Below are positions 58,380 to 64,000 of a stretch of DNA of 64,000 nucleotides, piece after piece. How positions within the stretch are numbered: the first letter of the stretch is position 1; the number at the start of each line of letters is the position of its first letter. This DNA is from Mytilus californianus (lineage: Eukaryota > Mollusca > Bivalvia > Mytilida > Mytilidae). Below the pieces are notes generated by a model. That model was not told the DNA's origin. It did no database searches and saw nothing but the letters and a program-made list of their open reading frames with translations. Made by a program: the position numbers and the translations under genes. The stretch covers positions 54,006,384-54,070,383 of the forward strand of contig NW_026262712.1 of the NCBI RefSeq assembly GCF_021869535.1, read 5' to 3'.

Positions 58380-59254
58380 AAGGATTTTATCTATTCCATA
58401 TAATTGTTACATTTTAATAAGAAGAAATTGTTGATTTATGAATTTAATGCCTTTCTGTGAATTTGGTTGTTCTATTGATCATGATGACCCTTAACAAACG
58501 AACAATTTCTGTGAGAGCTGACTTACCTTTAAGTTGTAAATTCAAGCCTAGTTTATTATGCCGAAAACTGGAGCTTATATAGTAGATTGAAGTTATGGTT
58601 CAGTGACTTTTTTTTGTCAACGTACAAATAGAAATACGATCAAAATATTGTTTAAGTAAATGTCCTAAATATAACAGAATTCCAGTTGACAATCATCATA
58701 TTTAAAAACTGTCCGGAGAAAATATTTGAAGTAGGTATAAATATTGAAAAAAACCAAAGGTTTACCTTTCTGAAGAATATAAAAGTTAAGCCATAATTGT
58801 AACACCCCAAATGTCTAAAATGTAAGTAAAAAATCTTTGAGAATAGACTGATCACTCTTTTTTAGAAAATATTGGACCCCAAAATATGTTTAATTAAAAT
58901 TAAACGGAATATTTTAAGAAATAGTGCAAAATGTCATGTTTACTATATGCATTTGAACGATGGGTTTATAACTTTTAACTATTAATGTAAGAACATAACC
59001 AGTCCATATTTAAACCTCAAGACAATATAGTAGACAAGGAATTGATAAGATTGCAATGCAAAAGAAAAAATATATATTTTTGCCGTTTGAAGTAATATTT
59101 TTCTCTTTTTCCATATTTTTTTTTCCATTTTTGAGACTTGATATGTTTTATCACACTACTAAATTGTTGTTTTTTATTTTAATTCTTTCTAAATTTATTG
59201 ATGTTTATGATGTCACGATAAAATGGAAGGGAATATCCTCCATAATTATACATT
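58380..59254. other. 3' flank of the peptidase gene
   Basis: AT-rich and probably includes the 3' untranslated region. No other gene or repeat is supportable. Confidence 0.4.
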
Positions 59255-59560
59255 TCTTAATTTGCTAAAATACAATTTCTTAATTTGTAAAATTAAATTT
59301 CTTAATTTGTAATATGTATTTATTTCCATCCGTCACATGAATTTCTAAAATTCTTGATTTTTGAAATGTAACTTTTTAATGTGTAAATGCAATTATTAAT
59401 TTGTAAATGACTTTTTTCGTTCGTTACATGAAATTCTACATTTTTTAATTTGTGAAATGATATTTCTTTTTTGATCAATTAAATTTCTACATTCTAAATC
59501 GTAACTTAGAAATTATAAATATCTTAATTTGTAAAATGGAATATCCAGGTTTGTATAGGA
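59255..59560 (+). repeat. Degenerate AT-rich minisatellite ('tttcttaatttgtaaaat')
   Basis: About ten imperfect copies of a ~20-25 base unit, for example tttcttaatttgctaaaata, tttcttaatttgtaaaatta, ttattaatttgtaaatgac and atttcttttttgatcaatt. It has no coding potential. Confidence 0.65.
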
Positions 59561-59895
59561 CGAATATTTGTTTTTCAATCGAAATATTAAAACTCTCTAT
59601 ATGTGAAATTTAAATTCTTGGTTGAGCCACGTGTTTGGAAAATGTGTCAATGTAATTGTTTCCGCTGACAGCCAATGAGAAGTTCCGTTTCTCAAGAAAA
59701 ACTGCAAGTAACAAATCAAGAAGTTACAAAAACATAAACGAAATAGTTCCATTATATTCCGCAAGAGGTCGCTGTTATGGATATACGACAACTCGTAACT
59801 TTGCCAACTCGTACCCATTTTGTTCGCATTAGTATGTTTCATTTAAAATTAATTAGGGATAAATCGAAAATGTAATTGTTATTTTTATTTTGTAT
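59561..59895. other. No recognised feature
   Basis: Includes a minus-strand 81-codon frame (59597-59842) without recognisable features. Nothing else. Confidence 0.35.
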
Positions 59896-60892
59896 TTGAT
59901 TTAGTAGTGTTTTTTGCTGCTAAGTTTGGGGGAGACAAAATTTTACAATTAAGTCAAGATGGATTACTTTAATAGCTAAGACATTCAATCCCTTTTGGCA
60001 TGATATCCTGGTAAGTGCAATTCCAAATAGATGGATAAGTATGATGGAAGGTAGTTCTCAATTGGACAATATTGAAAATAAATTGATAGATAAAGTTAAA
60101 AAGGAACCAAAATCCTGTAATGTTTTCTATAAATTATTTTTGGAAGATGATAAAGTGTTAACTTTATCTTCTGGTAATAAATTGGAAAAAGATTTAAATA
60201 TGCAGATTGAAGATAGGAATACTATTTACTCTTGCCTTTTATTATTACCAGAAATTCGTTTTTACAAAATTTCCATTTTAAGAGTGTTCATAGGACTCTA
60301 CCATGTTATTCATTTTTATTGAAAAGTAAATTAAAAGAAACTGAACTATGTACTTTTTGTTCAGAAATCAGAGAAAAAAAAATTTACATGGGAATGTATT
60401 GTTGTATAACATTTCTGGCTTTCCATATTAGACTGGATTAGAAATAATGACATTTTCTTGCCTTTTAGCGCAAAAGAAATCATTTTAGGTGTGTCTGAGG
60501 ATTTTGTGAACAGTATAACAATAAATAATATGATGCTGCTATTTAATTACTACATATACAAATATAGATGTAAGAACATATTGCCCACAAAATATGGGAT
60601 AGAATATTCAAAGTATTGGATAAATATAGAAAAATACTCTGTATGTTTCTTAACCCCTGCACAAAAAGTAAAAAAAAAGATCAGAAGTGGCAACTGTTAG
60701 AAGCAGCATTTAATTAACTAAATAATTTAACTAACAATCATATTGTAATATATCTTATTACATCATTATGACTTCATCAATCTTACAAGTGTTACTTGAT
60801 TTTTATAAGTTGTGTCTATTAATGTAATATGTAGTTTCACATGTTTCATCATGAAAAATAAAAAAATACAAAAATAAATTGATTTAGTAGTG
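59896..60892 (+). mobile_element. 5'-truncated L1-like LINE with 14-bp target-site duplication
   Basis: The direct repeats ttgatttagtagtg at 59896-59909 and 60879-60892 bracket the insertion. Inside, the three frames give NPFWHDILVSAIPNRWIS, LSSGNKLEKDLNMQIEDRN, FLLKSKLKETELCTFCSEIR (a Cys pair as in zf-RVT domains), FTWECIVV, LDWIRNNDIFLPF and NILPTKYGIEYSKYW. This is the C-terminal zinc-binding region of an L1/Tx1-like ORF2. The 3' end is A-rich (aaaaataaaaaaatac). Two or more frameshifts make it dead. Only about the last 970 bases were inserted. Confidence 0.8.
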
Positions 60893-61988
60893 ATTGAATT
60901 ATTTAAACGTTTTCATCGAAAATAATGAATTAAACTGATTTTTGCAGTCAGGATTCTACTTCGTCAAAATTATCTCCACATTACACCAAGTGGACCTAAT
61001 TTTTGTAATCGTAAAAATGGATGCCAAAGTAGTGATGACGCGCTGCCAATTTAGCTCTTGAAAACCGATAAATTTATCCACATAGCATCATTACGATCCT
61101 TATATGCTAGTTATATTTTAAAAGACAAATGTATCTTCTAGCTAATAGATGGTCTTAGGATAGTCCTAACTTTAGGATATATTCTTTTATAGCAAATATA
61201 CACTAAAAAAGACCACCGCCTATATATATATGTTTATCTAGTTAGCAGTACACATAATTTATAAATAAATCACATTTCATAAATGAATAAAAAGGTTAAA
61301 ATATGAAAGAATATTTACTTTTAAAAAAGTTTAAAAAAAATTAAGTTTCAGAAAAAGGAGCTGTGATCCTTAATTAAATAATCTATGAACTCCGAATTTA
61401 CATGAAAGATGCACGAGATTTGCCTTTGGAGTATGTAAAGTATAAAACCGTGACACTTCGAATTAAACTCACTCAAACATATATATTAAGTTCTCACGAT
61501 TTAAAAATATGTTGTTCATTTCTTATTAAGCACATACTTACAACTTCTCATCCAATCAAATGGTTGAATTTGCCTTCTAATTTTCATAGTACATACTTTT
61601 TCCGTGTACTAAGTAACTACGCATGAAGGACCACAAGGGTAAGATTTCATTGTATCGTAATCAAGATATTAAAACATGAAAACTGCCACTGGCTATTTTG
61701 AAATAAAATGCTGTGCTCCAAATTAAATCAAATAGTTTGTAATTAGTTTTCACGTTGATTTTTGAATATCCTGCTATTAAAATCTTTGGATCTAAAAAAT
61801 GTTTTTGACGATTGCAAGTTTCTCTCGTTTAGATAAAGTGTAACACATATGGTTCTTTATACCTTGATTAGAGTAAAACGCCATCTTAAAATTGTGATAA
61901 TTTATCATCCATGCAATTGCTTTGTACACAAAAAATTGTGTACTATGAAACCTAGTAAAGGGAAATTAAGGCAACTTGATCTATTTCG
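60893..61988. other. No recognised feature
   Basis: AT-rich. The 74-codon frame at 61402-61626 is not supported by any motif. Nothing else is visible. Confidence 0.4.
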
Positions 61989-62080
61989 TCATGAATTGAT
62001 TGATTGATTGATTATTGGTTGCTAAATGTCCAGTGGCAAATATTTCATGCATGTTCAGAACGATATCATGCATTGAAAAA
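61989..62080 (-). repeat. Dispersed repeat tail, reverse strand
   Basis: The reverse complement contains atttgccactggacatttag followed by caaccaataatcaatcaatc. This is the unit also found at 6070-6155. Confidence 0.65.
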
Positions 62081-62119
62081 CCGTGATAATGTCTGAAAAG
62101 AATGTGCCACCTATATATA

Positions 62120-63717
62120 CAGTCCGTCAAAAGTTAAGCACCACCTAAATATAACTGGCAATATTTTTTGAACAATTGCGAAAAAATTATTTATGTTTGG
62201 TGTTATGAATTGCCTTTAACATACACTAAGAAAATTCATTGCGACCAAAAAGATTAAACTCCGATAAACCCGTCAAGTAACTTTTTATTAAAGGTCATCT
62301 GCACTTTTACAAATACACTGTTTCGATACCTTTAAATCATCTTCCTACTGTACCGCGTACAGGTGAAATTTGACCTTCATCAAGTCATTGTGTAATATGG
62401 CAAGGCGTATGTTGGCAAGCAATTGGCATGTCAAATGCCGGTAGGTGCACTAGGAGCATAGGTAACCATTTCAATGTTAATCACACCGTCATTGTCAAAC
62501 TTTTACAACGTCATGTTGACACAGGAACTGTAAATGATAGACCAAGGTCCGGAAGACCCCCAATAACTACCCGTCGTGATGACAGTCTGCTTATTCGTCG
62601 TGCTAAAGCCAACCCATTTACTCCTGCCCCGCTGCTTAAGACACCACTGGCCTCCAGGTGGTCGTGTTAATGTTCGAACATTGGTCCGTCGACTTCATAG
62701 AGGCAACCTAAGAGAACGCCGTAACAGCCAGGCACCTTATAATCAGGTTTCAATGGGCTAATGATCATGGACGCTGTAACATGAGAAGCAAGAAAAATTC
62801 ATTGGTCAGATGAAAGTCGGTTTCTGTTACGACCAGTAGACGGCAGAATACGAGTTTGGCGGGAAAATATAACTGCCTATGACCAAAACAACATTTGCCC
62901 AACGACTGCATTCAGTGCTGGCGGTGTTACAGTATGGGGTTGCTTCTCATACCGTTGTAAGCTGGGTAGTCATATTCTGCAGGGTAACATGAACGGACAG
63001 ACACACAGATTTGGTGCTTAGAAACATTGTAGTCCCTCATTTTGATAATCACCCACTTGCGTCAAGACCCTTGTACATTGACGACAACGCTGGAACACAC
63101 AGGGCAAGGATTGTAACCGAGTACAAAGAGCAAGAAGCCGTTGACACTATCTTTTGGCCTTCCATGTCTCCAGACATGAATCCTATCGAACATGTCTGGG
63201 ATGCCATTGGCAGAAATCTCAATCGCAGAGATCCACCTTTGCAAAATCTTGGCGATTTAAGAGTGGCAATTGTTGATGAATGGAATAGATTTCCTCAACT
63301 AAAGTTCAGAAGGCTTGTACAGAGTATGAGACGCCGTGTTATGGAACTGTACAGGAAGAGAGGTGGTTAAACATCCTATTGACTCAAATATTGACATTAA
63401 ATTTGCCAAACATACCAAAGATTATTTGTAGAGAATTTTAATGATATTGACTGATTTATTGTTGTAAAAAAATAAAATCACAGTGAAACTTAAATTCCGT
63501 TTCTGATTTGTGTAATTTGCACTATTTCTATGAACACAAAATTTAAATGCATAGAACCTGCATAAGTGATCAAACTTAAGTTATGGTTTGTTTATGGTAT
63601 ATGTTAGCAAAATTGCTACTTGAATGTGTTCTCTTTTTCGAGGATTAACTGATTGTTTTAAAATGAAAAAAAAATCGATGCAATAAAAATAGGTGGTGCT
63701 TAACTTTTGGCGGACTG
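62120..63717 (+). mobile_element. Tc1/mariner-type transposon, complete but frameshifted
   Basis: Terminal inverted repeats of 28 bases (62120-62147, cagtccgtcaaaagttaagc...; 63690-63717, ...gcttaacttttggcggactg) differ at one position. TA lies on both sides (62118-62119 and 63718-63719), as expected for the Tc1/mariner superfamily. At 1598 bp it has the usual size of a complete element. It encodes one transposase on the plus strand, listed separately. The left TA lies in a short tatata context and the right in a (TA)n run. Confidence 0.92.
62398..63370 (+). pseudogene. Tc1-type DD34E transposase, frameshifted
   Basis: Cuts and pastes the element by binding its ends. The helix-turn-helix half reads WQAIGMSNAGRCTRSIGNHF and VKLLQRHVDTGTVNDRPRSG, then GRPPITT. 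The first catalytic Asp lies in HWSDESRF (codon 62809-62811), with WGCFS downstream. The second is in IDDNAGTHRA (63083-63085), and the Glu in MNPIEHVWD (63188-63190). The spacing of 34 residues between the second Asp and Glu is that of DD34E Tc1 transposases. At least three frame changes (near 62640, 62750 and 63000) and a stop at 63018 in the catalytic frame break the protein, though all three catalytic residues survive. Stop TAA 63368-63370. Confidence 0.85.
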
Positions 63718-63736
63718 TATATATATATATATATAA
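63718..63736. repeat. (TA)n microsatellite at the transposon edge
   Basis: About nine TA units directly follow the right inverted end. Probably the expanded target site. Confidence 0.85.
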
Positions 63737-64000
63737 AAGTCTAAATTGAAAACAACGTTCAAACCAATGATTGCGTTGGATAAAAACCTCAATTTTTATA
63801 CGTGTGCATGTAAAACAAATTGCTTGGTAGAGGGGTCTAAATACAGCACAAACAACAATTTCCAAAAGACCAAAAAAAGTGAAAAAGTCTATTTTAACAA
63901 AACGCATTTGACTAACAGGTCGAACAACAGAGGTCCTTTTCACAAAAAATCTTAAGAGTAAAAATACTCGTAAGTAATACACATTTCAGTATAACTTACG
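63737..64000. other. Right edge of the window, no recognised feature
   Basis: No gene supported. Overlapping frames on both strands here lack motifs. Confidence 0.4.

Noticed and set aside
63581..63982. 133-codon minus-strand frame at the window end
   Set aside because: It crosses the right inverted end of the Tc1 transposon and the (TA)n run, so it cannot be one conserved gene.

Overview
The window is eukaryotic, AT-rich, intron-bearing and dominated by repeats. It is most likely from a marine bivalve, and a mussel (Mytilus-like) genome fits best. That inference rests on repeat families I remember from mussel sequence: Penelope-like retroelement 3' tails, a MITE with 'actgtgaaagtactttt' ends, and a tail carrying 'ccgctggacgttaag'. 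No database search was possible. There are no bacterial genes, no rRNA, no CRISPR array and no convincing tRNA. Most short open frames are chance or transposon remnants.

Region 1 (1-9.5 kb) is a retroelement graveyard. A decayed Penelope-like element (418-3440) has the permuted order of the Naiad group: a GIY-YIG endonuclease remnant comes before the reverse transcriptase. It is followed by a 5'-truncated element of a second related family, an isolated Naiad-type 3' tail, a reverse-strand tail, and a LINE 3' end (about 8.2-9.1 kb).

Region 2 (9.55-30.9 kb) is a large tandem array of three units. Each unit is a ~0.18 kb left part (L) and a ~2.2 kb body (B). Units 2 and 3 also hold a large segment Y (5.8 and 8.4 kb) at the L|B junction; unit 1 does not, so it is an apparent empty site. 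Y1 has 21-bp inverted ends and, with Y2, carries degraded minus-strand coding blocks that I do not recognise. Y2 contains a further 2.66-kb insertion with a long hairpin near each end, and an inserted retroelement tail.

Region 3 (36.1-58.4 kb) is the one host gene I can support. It is plus strand and incomplete at its 5' end, with at least nine exons joined in phase 1. Seven small symmetric exons (42-111 bp) include an E2/E3 pair that looks duplicated, and an E4-E5 pair that was clearly duplicated in tandem. They lead into a 1.1-kb exon and a terminal exon. These two together encode a PA-clan, trypsin-like serine peptidase domain: His and Asp are in the 1.1-kb exon, and the GDSG serine is in the last exon after an 8.3-kb intron full of transposons.

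Region 4 (58.4-64 kb) holds a degenerate AT-rich minisatellite, a 5'-truncated L1-like LINE with a 14-bp target-site duplication, a small dispersed repeat, and a complete but frameshifted Tc1-type transposon with 28-bp inverted ends in TA.
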